From positions 1-41,881 of the forward strand of contig CAYILC010000001.1 in NCBI GenBank assembly GCA_964364145.1: 41,881 nt of DNA. The letters run 5' to 3'. A program made the translations under genes and the position numbers. The notes under the pieces are model-generated. The model had not been told where the DNA came from. It worked only from the letters and a program-made list of their open reading frames with translations, and did not search any database. Source of the stretch: CAYILC01 sp964364145 (GTDB taxonomy: Bacteria; Patescibacteriota; Microgenomatia; UBA1400; UBA12028). Below, piece by piece: positions 1-8,132 of this stretch; the stretch's first letter is position 1, and each line of letters starts with the position of its first letter.

Positions 1-1042
1 CTTTTGGCATGCGGGTCATACCACCAACCAGTACCACCTCGTTTACTTTGCTGATATCGATCTTCGCGTCTTTCAACGCCATCTTTAGTGGCTCAAGTGT
101 TTTCTGCACTAAATCATCCACAAGTTCTTCCATCTTTGCGCGGGTTAAGGTCATGGTGAGATGCACCGGACCGTTTGCGCCTTGCGTAATAAACGGCTGA
201 TTAATTTCTGTGGACTGCGCCGCAGACAACTCAATTTTGGCGCGCTCGGCCGCATCACGAATACGCTGTAACGCCTGATTGTCTTTGCTCAAATCAACCG
301 AGTTTTGTTTCTTAAATTCACTCACAATCCATTCAATGATCTTCGAGTCAAAGTCATCACCACCCAAAAAGGTATCGCCATTGGTCGCCTTCACCTCGAA
401 CACACCACCGCCTATTTCCAGTACGGTCACGTCAAAAGTGCCGCCGCCTAAGTCATACACAACAATTGTTTCATTACCTTTTTTGTCCAACCCGTACGCC
501 AACGCGGCGGCTGTTGGTTCATTCAAAATTCTTTCAACTTTGAGACCAGCAATCTCGCCGGCCTGCTTTGTTGCTTGGCGTTGAGAGTCGTCAAAATACG
601 CGGGGACGGTAATAACAGCACGATCAACCGTGCCACCTAAATACGCTTCTGCATCTGCTTTTGCTTTCATCAAGATTTTTGCTGAAATTTCCTGTGGGGT
701 ATAAATCTTGCCATCGATCTTCACCGCCGCCATCTCGTCTTTTCCGGCGACGATTTCGTATGACACGTGTTTCTTGGTTTTTTCAACCTCCGCGTCCTTA
801 ACCTTTCGACCCATCAATCGCTTCACAGAAACGACAGTGTTTTTTGGATTTAAGATCATTTGGCGCTTGGCTGGCACGCCAACCACAACGCTGTCACCAT
901 TTTTGGTAATACTCACAACAGAAGGGAATGTATTCGAGCCTTCTGCTGTTGGAATGATTTTTGGTGAACCGCCCTCCATAACCGCGACCGCAGAGTTTGT
1001 GGTTCCAAGGTCGATGCCGATAATTTTAGCTGAATTTGCCAT
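1..1042 (-). CDS. dnaK: Chaperone DnaK (Hsp70), N-terminal part, cut by window edge
   Basis: Hsp70 chaperone that binds unfolded proteins in an ATP cycle driven by DnaJ and GrpE. The reading frame starts at the ATG at 1042, preceded by a strong AAGGAGG ribosome site, and stays open to the window edge (347 codons). The N-terminus reads MANSAKIIGIDLGTTNS, the Hsp70 phosphate-1 motif, followed by the usual ATPase-domain body. The substrate-binding domain lies outside the window. It is the third gene of hrcA-grpE-dnaK, with about 70 bp after grpE, and is presumably controlled by HrcA through the CIRCE site at 2462-2488. Identification is certain; the gene is partial only because of the window boundary. 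Confidence 0.97.
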   Translation of the reverse strand, partial: MANSAKIIGIDLGTTNSAVAVMEGGSPKIIPTAEGSNTFPSVVSITKNGDSVVVGVPAKRQMILNPKNTVVSVKRLMGRKVKDAEVEKTKKHVSYEIVAGKDEMAAVKIDGKIYTPQEISAKILMKAKADAEAYLGGTVDRAVITVPAYFDDSQRQATKQAGEIAGLKVERILNEPTAAALAYGLDKKGNETIVVYDLGGGTFDVTVLEIGGGVFEVKATNGDTFLGGDDFDSKIIEWIVSEFKKQNSVDLSKDNQALQRIRDAAERAKIELSAAQSTEINQPFITQGANGPVHLTMTLTRAKMEELVDDLVQKTLEPLKMALKDAKIDISKVNEVVLVGGMTRMPK

Positions 1043-1115
1043 GTGGCCTCCTTATTAATCTTTCAATAATTTTTTTGCGTTTATGTTTATTTCGCCAATT
1101 TTTATTTCGTTTTTC

Positions 1116-1661
1116 CTATTTTGCTTTTCCCACAATAACACGCGCCGGTTTAATGACAACCCAGTCAAGCACATATCCTTTTTCCAAAACCTTTATTACT
1201 TTTCCAGCTGGTCCTTCGGTCATTTCAATAGCTTCCATCGTTTGCGAGGTAAAGTCATCTCCCTCACGACCAACTTCTTTGACTCCTGCTTGGTCAAATG
1301 TTTGTTTCATCTGCTTAAGAATAACTCCTGCCACGGCATCTTTGGTGTGTTCAAACTGCAACTCCAGATTTTTTAATGGCTCAAGGAGCTGTCCTATAAA
1401 GGTTGCTACAGCGAGTTGTATTCTTTTTCGTGCTTGGTCTTCCACTCTCTTTTCCAGATTGATATAGTCTGCAACTGCTCGCTTATACAACGCGTCTTTA
1501 TCCGCAAGTTGTTTTTGAAGATCGGCAATTTGCTGATGAAGAATCTTCATCTCATGAGGAATACCCTGATCCGGAACTTGCTGTTTTGGCATCGTGGTTG
1601 GTATTGTGGCTTGCGATGCGATTGGTGTTGTTATTGGCGACGTTTTTTTTGCTGTTACCAT
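1116..1661 (-). CDS. grpE: Nucleotide exchange factor GrpE
   Basis: Releases ADP from DnaK. The 181-aa protein has a low-complexity Thr/Pro/Gln-rich N-terminus (about residues 1-35), then a long charged coiled coil (about 40-100), then the compact C-terminal domain with the family pattern around EGDDFTSQTMEAIEMTEGPA and GYVLDWVVIKPARVIV. Its length is usual for GrpE. The ATG at 1661 has an AAAGGAAG ribosome site. It sits between hrcA (17 bp upstream) and dnaK, the classic heat-shock order, so it should be co-regulated from the CIRCE promoter. Confidence 0.95.
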   Translation of the reverse strand: MVTAKKTSPITTPIASQATIPTTMPKQQVPDQGIPHEMKILHQQIADLQKQLADKDALYKRAVADYINLEKRVEDQARKRIQLAVATFIGQLLEPLKNLELQFEHTKDAVAGVILKQMKQTFDQAGVKEVGREGDDFTSQTMEAIEMTEGPAGKVIKVLEKGYVLDWVVIKPARVIVGKAK

Positions 1662-1678
1662 ATCTTCCTTTTGTTATC

Positions 1679-2416
1679 TTATCCTTGCTTCGTTGTCACG
1701 ATTCCGCCGATCAACTCATGAAAATACTCAAGCATAGGGAATACCTGTTGATAGTTCAATCTGCTTGAACCAATCACTCCTAACGAGCAGTGGCGGTTGT
1801 CACAGATGAAATCTGTGAACATAATGCTGATAGGATCAAGGTGATGATTTCCAAGATCCTCACCAAACACGACGTGCACAATTTCTTCCGCTCCTCCTAA
1901 ATTAAAGATCGTTTCGAGCTGGCGCGTCTCCTCCAAAAGCGATAAGACTGTACGAACTACTTCGAGGTCCTCAAATTCTGGAAAGTTCAACAAGTGTGAA
2001 TATCCTGAATGAAAGGCGTGTCTATCGTCTGTTGTAAACGCAATGCCAATTGCCTTTGTTCGATCCGCCAATACGTTTGCAGATTCTTGTAGTAACGCAT
2101 CCAAGTCATTTTTGTTCTCCCAAATTCTTTCTTTAACAGAAACTTCATCGGCAACTGTCATGGTTTTCTTGTTCATGAGCTCTTTCACATAGAGTTTGAG
2201 TGCCGTTGATGTTGGAATGCGCCCTGCAGAAGTGTGCGGCTGTTTGAGATAGTTTTGATCGGACAAGTATGCCATCTCATTACGAATAGTCGCAGGTGAA
2301 ACACCGAGATTATATTTCTTATCAAGAGTATCAGAACCAACCGGCTCGGCTGTTTCGAGATATTCTTCTATAACGGCTTTTAAAATCTGGATTTGTCTCG
2401 AGGTGAGATCAATCAT
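1679..2416 (-). CDS. hrcA: Heat-inducible transcription repressor HrcA (short form)
   Basis: Repressor that binds CIRCE and shuts off chaperone genes. The 245-aa protein opens with the family's winged-helix segment (LTSRQIQILKAVIEEYLET, then PVGSDTL, SPATIRNEMAYL and HTSAGRIPT). The later GAF-like part includes GVIGSSRLNYQQVFPMLEYF. Typical HrcA proteins are about 340 aa; this one is about 100 residues shorter, probably a trimmed inserted dimerisation domain, though I cannot align it here. Start is the ATG at 2416 with GGAGG upstream. It is first in the operon and its own promoter carries the CIRCE element, so it should be autoregulated. Confidence 0.93.
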   Translation of the reverse strand: MIDLTSRQIQILKAVIEEYLETAEPVGSDTLDKKYNLGVSPATIRNEMAYLSDQNYLKQPHTSAGRIPTSTALKLYVKELMNKKTMTVADEVSVKERIWENKNDLDALLQESANVLADRTKAIGIAFTTDDRHAFHSGYSHLLNFPEFEDLEVVRTVLSLLEETRQLETIFNLGGAEEIVHVVFGEDLGNHHLDPISIMFTDFICDNRHCSLGVIGSSRLNYQQVFPMLEYFHELIGGIVTTKQG

Positions 2417-2461
2417 CCATCCTCCAATTTGATCGAGAATTTTTCCTATGAATTCATCGAA

Positions 2462-2488
2462 TTAGCAGAATAGTAACATGAGTGCTAA
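2462..2488 (-). promoter_or_regulatory. CIRCE operator (HrcA binding site)
   Basis: On the minus strand it reads TTAGCACTC, 9 nt, TTCTGCTAA. This is the CIRCE inverted repeat with a perfect first arm, the exact 9-nt spacer, and a second arm with three substitutions (GAGTGCTAA expected). It overlaps the -10 box of the hrcA promoter, so bound HrcA would block RNA polymerase. Confidence 0.92.
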
Positions 2489-2498
2489 CGGCTGTCAA
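2470..2498 (-). promoter_or_regulatory. Sigma70-type promoter of hrcA-grpE-dnaK
   Basis: Minus strand: TTGACA (2493-2498), 17-nt spacer, TACTAT (2470-2475). A consensus -35 with ideal spacing. The CIRCE first arm lies in the spacer and the second arm overlaps the -10 and start region. Confidence 0.88.
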
Positions 2499-2574
2499 TA
2501 CAATCTTTTGGGAAGTTTTACATCGCTCTTGCATGATTTTTACGAAATCTTGAATCTTTCTATTTGACTCCACC

Positions 2575-3483
2575 ATGTTTTCTTCGTACGCTACAGGTGT
2601 TGTGAAAAAATTTCTTAATGTTTTGACGTGGTCACTGCTAGCATTTTTCCTCGTTCCTTCCGGTCTCATTCTTGCCTCTTGGAATGCTGTCCCTGGTGAC
2701 TCGTTGTATGGAGTTAAAGTTGGACTGGAAAAAACGCTCGTAAGCATTACTCCATCTCTTGCACTTCAAAGTTCCTTGCAAGTCAACTATACCGAGCGCC
2801 GCCTTGCTGAAACCCAACAGTTGCTTGCCGATACATACAGACCCCAGGAAACGATCCAAAGTTTAAATAACTTGGAATCACAAGCGGTTCAAGCGCAACG
2901 TGCTATTGAAAGCGTGTCAGATCCAACACAAAAAACACTACTTGCCGAACAATACATCGATACCTTGGATCGCATTTCTTCAAAACTCGAACAAAGCAAG
3001 CAAAATTTGGCGAGTGCTCCGGTCCAACAACAAACCCAGATTGCACCAACTCAACAACCCGCAATAACAACACAACCATTGGTAACACAACCAACTGTTG
3101 CACAGCCAACCACAGCACCACAATCACCCATCGCACCGCAGCCAACCATAGCACCACAGACACCACCAACACTTCGACCGATACAAGCATTCCCAAGAGT
3201 TACCCCCATTCCTTCAACTCCTTCAACTACGCCAATTTCACAACCTGCAACGGTGGTCACACAAATTCAGGTTACGCAAGCCACAATTAATACCACTATC
3301 GTCAACATGCATAAAGTGAAACAAGAAGCTGAAAGAGAATCACGCGATCAGGAAAAACAGAGAGATGAGATAAAAAAATCTGGGGAGATGCGATCTGAGG
3401 AGAAAAAATTTGAAAAAGAAAAACAACCAGATAAACAATCCGACACCGAAACAAAAAACAATGGAACTTCATCTAATCAATAG
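2575..3483 (+). CDS. DUF5667-domain membrane-anchored protein with Pro/Gln/Thr-rich tail
   Basis: The 302-aa protein has one N-terminal hydrophobic segment (about residues 14-34, LTWSLLAFFLVPSGLILAS). Next comes the DUF5667 signature PGDSLYGVKVGLEKT and a helical region with YTERRLAETQQLL (about 40-150). A long low-complexity stretch rich in Pro, Gln and Thr follows (about 155-250), and the tail is highly charged Lys/Glu (about 255-302). Topology suggests an anchored envelope protein with an extracytoplasmic helical domain and a flexible linker. Function is unknown. It is divergent from the hrcA operon; the following GH39-like gene on the same strand has its own -10 box. Confidence 0.8.
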   Translation: MFSSYATGVVKKFLNVLTWSLLAFFLVPSGLILASWNAVPGDSLYGVKVGLEKTLVSITPSLALQSSLQVNYTERRLAETQQLLADTYRPQETIQSLNNLESQAVQAQRAIESVSDPTQKTLLAEQYIDTLDRISSKLEQSKQNLASAPVQQQTQIAPTQQPAITTQPLVTQPTVAQPTTAPQSPIAPQPTIAPQTPPTLRPIQAFPRVTPIPSTPSTTPISQPATVVTQIQVTQATINTTIVNMHKVKQEAERESRDQEKQRDEIKKSGEMRSEEKKFEKEKQPDKQSDTETKNNGTSSNQ

Positions 3484-3528
3484 ATGTCATAAATAAAGCG
3501 TCTACTTGCCACTCCTGTTATCCTCCAA

Positions 3529-3534
3529 TACACT
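3529..3534 (+). promoter_or_regulatory. -10 box for a leaderless GH39-like mRNA
   Basis: TACACT lies six bases before the ATG at 3541, so transcription would begin at or beside the start codon. There is no Shine-Dalgarno sequence. Confidence 0.5.
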
Positions 3535-3540
3535 GATACC

Positions 3541-5022
3541 ATGCCCACAACCAAAAAGTCATACCGACATTCGTATGTGAGAAAAACCGTCTTCACATTG
3601 GTGCCTATTCTCTTTATCGCGGTGAGCATTGTTTTAGGCGTCACGAACCTTGATACCATCCGCCAACTCCTCATTGGCGCAGCAGGGGAACCTGCCAATA
3701 TTATTGTGGATACGCAGGCTATCTTAGGACCTATGCCTCGGCCATGGAGAAATCTGGCACAAGGAGGGGAAAGTAACAACTGGCGATTACAACCGCTCAT
3801 TTCGCAAGTGAAAGCGTTGAAACCTGAGTATATCCGCATAGATCACGTCTATGATTTCTATGAAATTGTTTCCCGCGATGGTTCCGGTCGATTGCAATAC
3901 AACTGGACAAAAATTGATCCTGTTGTGAGTGATATTCTGGCGACGGGAGCAAAACCATACATCGCCTTGTCATATATGCCTTCTGCTATCGCGGTAAACG
4001 GAGATATTGTGAGCAAGTCGAATAACTGGGGAGAGTATCAGCAGGTTATTCAGCGCACTATTGAACATTTCAGCAAAGAGCGCGGCATCGAAGATGTGAA
4101 TTATGAGGTATGGAATGAGCCGGATCTCTTTGGAAAGTGGAGTATTGGAAACTATTTGATGATGTACTCGTTTGCCTCACGCGGTGCGCAACAGGCTGCC
4201 GCAAACGGCTCAAAAGCATTTAAGTTTGGCGGACCTGCAACAACAGCGTTGTATCGCAACTGGATAAAGCAGTTACTGGGTTATGTTGCGCGCAATAACT
4301 TGCGTTTAGATTTTATTAGCTGGCATCGATATGCTCGAAATATTGACAGTTACCGCAATGATTTTTCTGATATAAAAAATTGGTTATCCGCCTCTCCGCA
4401 ATTTTCCAATGTTGAGCTGCATATCACCGAATGGGGACACAACTCGGACATTGATCCGGGGTACGACACAAGTTATGGCGCCGCGTTCACCGCGGCGGTT
4501 GCCATAGAAATGGTGGGGAACATCCAACGCGGATTTGTGTTTGAGATTCAAGACGGTAAAGGACCGTCGGAGTATTGGGGGCGATGGGGACTGTTTACGC
4601 ATGGTGACTACGGGGCACACGCGAAACCACGATACTATGCCCTTAAGTTTATTGACTCTAATACTGGCCCAGAGCGCGTCTCGATATTAGGGAAGGGTAG
4701 TTGGGTCAAAGGGATGGCCTCACACAATGGTGACTCCACTACTGTTGTTTTAGCAAACTACGATTCAGCAGGTCAACATGCTGAAAATGTTCCGGTAACT
4801 TTTAAAAGTTTGGCGGGAGCCAACTTTGTGATTCAACAGCTATTTTTGGATGGGAGAAGTTTGCGACAAGAAGTTGCGACAACCGCTGCCGAACTTCAAA
4901 CATTTGGTGTTATGGCGCCAAATAGTGTTGCGGCGGTGACAATAACACCGGCACAAACAGCAACGCAGAGTGTGGTTGAGGCCGGAACTGCTATAGATAG
5001 CGCTACAACTTCCCAACCGTAA
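3541..5022 (+). CDS. GH39-like glycoside hydrolase, membrane-anchored
   Basis: Probable glycosidase with a clan GH-A TIM-barrel look. The 493-aa protein has a basic N-terminus and one transmembrane or signal segment (about residues 16-34). The barrel shows YEVWNEPDLFG with the candidate acid/base Glu193 and LHITEWGH with the candidate nucleophile Glu297, about 104 residues apart, as in retaining GH39-like enzymes. A beta-rich C-terminal part (about 380-470) follows. The substrate cannot be named from sequence. The active domain is probably outside the membrane. It converges with the GT4 gene (5036-6181), leaving 13 bp between stops. Confidence 0.78.
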   Translation: MPTTKKSYRHSYVRKTVFTLVPILFIAVSIVLGVTNLDTIRQLLIGAAGEPANIIVDTQAILGPMPRPWRNLAQGGESNNWRLQPLISQVKALKPEYIRIDHVYDFYEIVSRDGSGRLQYNWTKIDPVVSDILATGAKPYIALSYMPSAIAVNGDIVSKSNNWGEYQQVIQRTIEHFSKERGIEDVNYEVWNEPDLFGKWSIGNYLMMYSFASRGAQQAAANGSKAFKFGGPATTALYRNWIKQLLGYVARNNLRLDFISWHRYARNIDSYRNDFSDIKNWLSASPQFSNVELHITEWGHNSDIDPGYDTSYGAAFTAAVAIEMVGNIQRGFVFEIQDGKGPSEYWGRWGLFTHGDYGAHAKPRYYALKFIDSNTGPERVSILGKGSWVKGMASHNGDSTTVVLANYDSAGQHAENVPVTFKSLAGANFVIQQLFLDGRSLRQEVATTAAELQTFGVMAPNSVAAVTITPAQTATQSVVEAGTAIDSATTSQP

Positions 5023-5035
5023 GATTATTCCCGCA

Positions 5036-6181
5036 TTATTTCTGCAGGATCAAAGACAGAATTTCTTTTTGAAACCGCTCTTTTGAAAATCGCTTGGCGT
5101 GCCGATATAGCGCTTCGGGATCCCATTCCACCCGTTCTGCCTGATGAATCGCCTTTCCAAGCGCTTCGGTTGTAAACTCTTCAAAGAAGATTCCTGTCTT
5201 TCCCTCCACAACAGTTTCCAAAAAACCTCCCGAGTGATGAACGATAACCGGTGTACCATAGGCCATCGCTTCTAACGGAACCATGCCTAAATCCTCATCT
5301 TCTGCTGGGTAAATCAATGTTTTTGCTCGTGCATAGAGATCATACAATGTATCATCAGAAACCGATCCTAAGAACTCCACGGTATTTCCAGCCAAAGACT
5401 GCAAATACGGCAAAGCTTTACCGGAACCAACAACCTTCAATGGCAATTCTAGTTGTGTGCACGTTTTGATCACGAGATCTACGTGCTTGCTTGCGGCCAA
5501 CCTTCCTACAAACAGATAAAAGTTTTCTTTTTGTGCTGATAGCGGCTGAGTTAGAAGAATTGTAATCGGCGGATAGATAACCTGCGAGTCTCGTCGATAA
5601 AATTTTGCGATACGCTTCTGCACTTCTTTGGAGTTAGCGATAAACACATCCGGATTTTGCGCGGTTTGATAATCGATGATTCTCATATAGTGATTAATGA
5701 GCTCTCCCGCTACTCTTACAAAAGGATTTTTCTTCCAGTCGGTCATCGTTGAATATCCATACAATGAACGAGGTGGGGTGTGGCAATAACAATAGTGTTT
5801 TGTGGGTGCTTGTGTACGAACAGCTTTCGCCATATACATGTTCGTGGATGAGATCACCGCGTCATATTCATCAAAATTAAATGACTCAAAAAAGCGATGT
5901 GAAAGCACGCGTAATGGCGAGTAAATCATGTTGATGGCAGGAATATTCGCCGCCCAAGATTGTCGAATATCCCAGTTTGCAAATCGTTGCCATTGCGATC
6001 CCATTGCTTCTTTATCAACAAAAGCGGTATATAAAGGGGCTGTTGGAAAAATCTCATGCAGTGCCTCAATCACGCGTTCGGCACCGCCGTACTCACGAAG
6101 GAAATCGTGGACTAACGCCACTTTCAATGATGAAAGTGAAGATCGTGGTGGTGGGATTGATGATGTTGTTTGTTTTTTCAT
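5036..6181 (-). CDS. Glycosyltransferase family 4 (GT-B fold)
   Basis: Transfers a sugar from a nucleotide-sugar donor, likely in cell-surface polysaccharide synthesis. In the 381-aa protein the N-terminal acceptor domain starts LVHDFLREYGGAERV, with the GT4 GGAE turn. The C-terminal donor domain has YLFVGRLAASKHVDLVI and the EX7E-type region AEDEDLGMVPLEAMAYGTPV. It resembles WbaZ-like mannosyltransferases, but donor and acceptor are not predictable. The ATG overlaps the stop of the upstream exonuclease gene (TAATG), so the two are translationally coupled and share that gene's promoter. Confidence 0.88.
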   Translation of the reverse strand: MKKQTTSSIPPPRSSLSSLKVALVHDFLREYGGAERVIEALHEIFPTAPLYTAFVDKEAMGSQWQRFANWDIRQSWAANIPAINMIYSPLRVLSHRFFESFNFDEYDAVISSTNMYMAKAVRTQAPTKHYCYCHTPPRSLYGYSTMTDWKKNPFVRVAGELINHYMRIIDYQTAQNPDVFIANSKEVQKRIAKFYRRDSQVIYPPITILLTQPLSAQKENFYLFVGRLAASKHVDLVIKTCTQLELPLKVVGSGKALPYLQSLAGNTVEFLGSVSDDTLYDLYARAKTLIYPAEDEDLGMVPLEAMAYGTPVIVHHSGGFLETVVEGKTGIFFEEFTTEALGKAIHQAERVEWDPEALYRHAKRFSKERFQKEILSLILQK

Positions 6182-7155
6182 TAGAACAGCATTTCTTGAA
6201 CCTCTTGTTCAAACTCATCCGAGGGCAAACTATTAATCAAACTTTTAAATCCAAGTTTCGTGAACAACGCCGTGATTTTTGCCTTATCGTATCCGGAAAC
6301 CGAGCAATCATCCAGTTTAAAGTTTAGCGGAACCTCTGTATCGATTGTTGCAAGCTTCTGACTCATGATCGCACTTTCATGTCCGTCGGCTAATCGCTGC
6401 ACAAGTTTTTCTTTCAGCAATGTTTTTTGTTCCGGCGTTAATGTGTCCGAGTGTTTTAATGCTTCGTATATGCCCTGCAATGAACCAAAGGCCTGTAATA
6501 AACTTATCGACGTTTTTGGTCCAACACCTTGGACGCCAGGAATATTGTCTGATGGATCGCCAGAAAGTGCCTTATAATCCACAATAAGCGACGGAGGAAT
6601 CCCCATCTTTTCTTCAACATCGTGCTCGGTGTATTCTTTTGCATCTTCATTCTGACGAGCTGGCGTATAGACCGTCACTTTGTTGTCATTCACAAGTTGA
6701 AACGCGTCTTTATCACCCGTAACAATAATCACTTTTACTTTTTCACAAATCTGTTTTGCGATGGTGCCGATAACATCGTCTGCCTCAAATCCTTCAATGC
6801 CAAAAACCGGAATGTTTAATGACTCCACAACTTCACGCACACGTCCAAGTTGACTAATAAGTTCAGTGGGAGTTTCTTTGCGTTGTGCTTTATATCCAGC
6901 AAATGCGGTATGACGAAAAGTAGGCTTCCCCATATCGAATGTAACCGCGATATATTTTGGCTGAATGTCTTTTATCACTTTAAGCAAGATGCGGGAAAAG
7001 CCATAGACTGCGTTTACTAACTCTCCATCAGGAGTTGTGAGTGGTGGAAAGGCGTGGTACGCGCGATAGACAAGTGCGTGGCCGTCGATCAGAACGAGAA
7101 GTTCTTTTTTTGCTGGTGGGATTGGTGGTGAATTTAATGAAGGTTTTTTCGCCAT
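6181..7155 (-). CDS. 5'-3' exonuclease (PolA N-terminal domain type), stand-alone
   Basis: Flap/5'-3' exonuclease homologous to the N-terminal domain of DNA polymerase I, acting in Okazaki-fragment processing and repair. The acidic metal-binding clusters are visible: LVLIDGHALVYRAYHAF, EGFEADDVIG, VTGDKDAFQL and LSGDPSDNIPGV. The last leads into the helix-3-turn-helix GVGPKTSISLL. No polymerase domain follows. I start it at the ATG at 7155 (324 aa) rather than the upstream in-frame ATG at 7221, because a -10 box (7162-7167) lies six bases before 7155 and the protein proper begins there. Confidence 0.9.
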   Translation of the reverse strand: MAKKPSLNSPPIPPAKKELLVLIDGHALVYRAYHAFPPLTTPDGELVNAVYGFSRILLKVIKDIQPKYIAVTFDMGKPTFRHTAFAGYKAQRKETPTELISQLGRVREVVESLNIPVFGIEGFEADDVIGTIAKQICEKVKVIIVTGDKDAFQLVNDNKVTVYTPARQNEDAKEYTEHDVEEKMGIPPSLIVDYKALSGDPSDNIPGVQGVGPKTSISLLQAFGSLQGIYEALKHSDTLTPEQKTLLKEKLVQRLADGHESAIMSQKLATIDTEVPLNFKLDDCSVSGYDKAKITALFTKLGFKSLINSLPSDEFEQEVQEMLF

Positions 7156-7161
7156 TAGACC

Positions 7162-7167
7162 ATTGTA
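7162..7167 (-). promoter_or_regulatory. -10 box for a leaderless exonuclease mRNA
   Basis: Minus strand TACAAT followed by six bases and then the ATG at 7155. The -35 is not obvious. Confidence 0.55.
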
Positions 7168-7245
7168 CCAATCAGAATGTGAGATAGCATCCACAACCCT
7201 CATTCTTGACTCACCCATCACTTACGGAGTACTCTGGAAGGCACA

Positions 7246-7665
7246 ATGAACTGGCTCGTATTCGCCTTATTATCCGCAACATTTGCAGCCCTAACCTCGA
7301 TCTTTGCGAAGATCGGCATGAAAGGGGTAAATAGCGATCTTGCAACGTTTATTCGAGTGTTAATCATTGTTCCTTTCACCCTCACACTCGTTCTCATCCA
7401 AGGCGCGCAAAAAGATATCGCAAAGTTTACTACAACCACATGGATCTTTTTAGTGCTATCCGCGATTGCAACTGGGTTGTCCTGGTTGTTCTACTTTCGA
7501 GCACTGCAGGTTGGTGACGTACACAAGGTGGTACCAATAGATAAATTAAGTTTTGTACTTTCGATTATTTTGGGAGTACTGTTGTTCAAAGAAAAGCTCA
7601 CCGCTCCTGGAATGGTCGGTATTGGATTACTTATTCTCGGTACGTTTCTCGTCGTGTTCCGATAA
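7246..7665 (+). CDS. EamA/DMT-family membrane protein, single domain
   Basis: Small multidrug/metabolite-transporter-type membrane protein (139 aa). It has one EamA domain with about four or five hydrophobic helices and the family hallmark FRALQVGDVHKVVPIDKL followed by a terminal LFKEKLT helix pair. Full EamA transporters have two such domains (about 300 aa), so this half-size protein would need to dimerise, as EmrE-like proteins do. The ATG at 7246 has GGAAGG five bases upstream. Its last 39 bases overlap the 3' end of the channel gene on the other strand. Substrate unknown. Confidence 0.8.
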   Translation: MNWLVFALLSATFAALTSIFAKIGMKGVNSDLATFIRVLIIVPFTLTLVLIQGAQKDIAKFTTTTWIFLVLSAIATGLSWLFYFRALQVGDVHKVVPIDKLSFVLSIILGVLLFKEKLTAPGMVGIGLLILGTFLVVFR

Positions 7666-8100
7666 TGTTTGTTGTACATTCGCTGCGTTTTGATGCTCCA
7701 TTCTTTGCAGTTTTGCATCAATATGATCCAACCGATCAAACAAGCGAAACCACACAAACTCCTCTTGTCGTTTTGTCATTGTAATGCCAATGATGCCTAT
7801 AATCAATCCAAAAAATATCACACCAGTAATCTCTAATGCAATGCCAATGAGGCGACCGGTGGTAGTCACCGGAACGAAATCGCCATACCCGACGCCCGTT
7901 ACTGTAGTAAAAGCCCACCAAATGCCTTCCTCTACAGAATGAATAACTGCCTTTGGATCTCTGGATTCAACCGGAACAATAAGAATGCCCAAAAAAATTG
8001 AAAGAGTTGCAAGGAGAATAAGGGCATTGCGAAATGGTCGATGATGAAATAGCCGATGAGTAACTTTGTGATGTTGGCTTTGATGTTGGGCAGAATCCAT
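7627..8100 (-). CDS. Potassium channel-like protein (two-TM, pore loop)
   Basis: The 157-aa protein has a basic N-terminus, TM1 (about residues 26-46), a pore helix and selectivity filter TGVGYGDF, TM2 rich in Gly/Ile (about 85-108), and a short cytoplasmic coiled C-terminus. The GYGD filter marks a K+-selective channel of the Ion_trans_2 type. No regulatory RCK domain is attached. The last 39 coding bases are shared antisense with the EamA gene end. A -10-like TACCAT lies six bases before the ATG. Confidence 0.87.
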   Translation of the reverse strand: MDSAQHQSQHHKVTHRLFHHRPFRNALILLATLSIFLGILIVPVESRDPKAVIHSVEEGIWWAFTTVTGVGYGDFVPVTTTGRLIGIALEITGVIFFGLIIGIIGITMTKRQEEFVWFRLFDRLDHIDAKLQRMEHQNAANVQQTLSEHDEKRTENK

Positions 8101-8106
8101 GAATCT

Positions 8107-8112
8107 ATGGTA
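8107..8112 (-). promoter_or_regulatory. -10-like box for a leaderless channel mRNA
   Basis: Minus strand TACCAT, six bases, then the ATG at 8100. Only four of six bases match consensus, but the spacing is the same as at other genes in this window. Confidence 0.35.
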
Positions 8113-8132
8113 CCAAAAATATCGAAGGACTG

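Noticed and set aside
2903..3260. Valine/glycine-rich frames opposite the DUF5667 gene
   Set aside because: They are the antisense of the CAA/CCA-rich linker; low complexity alone explains the open frames.
7627..7665. 39-bp antisense overlap taken as a sign that the EamA or channel gene is false
   Set aside because: Both proteins carry clear family motifs up to the overlap; this is a convergent 3' overlap in a compact genome.
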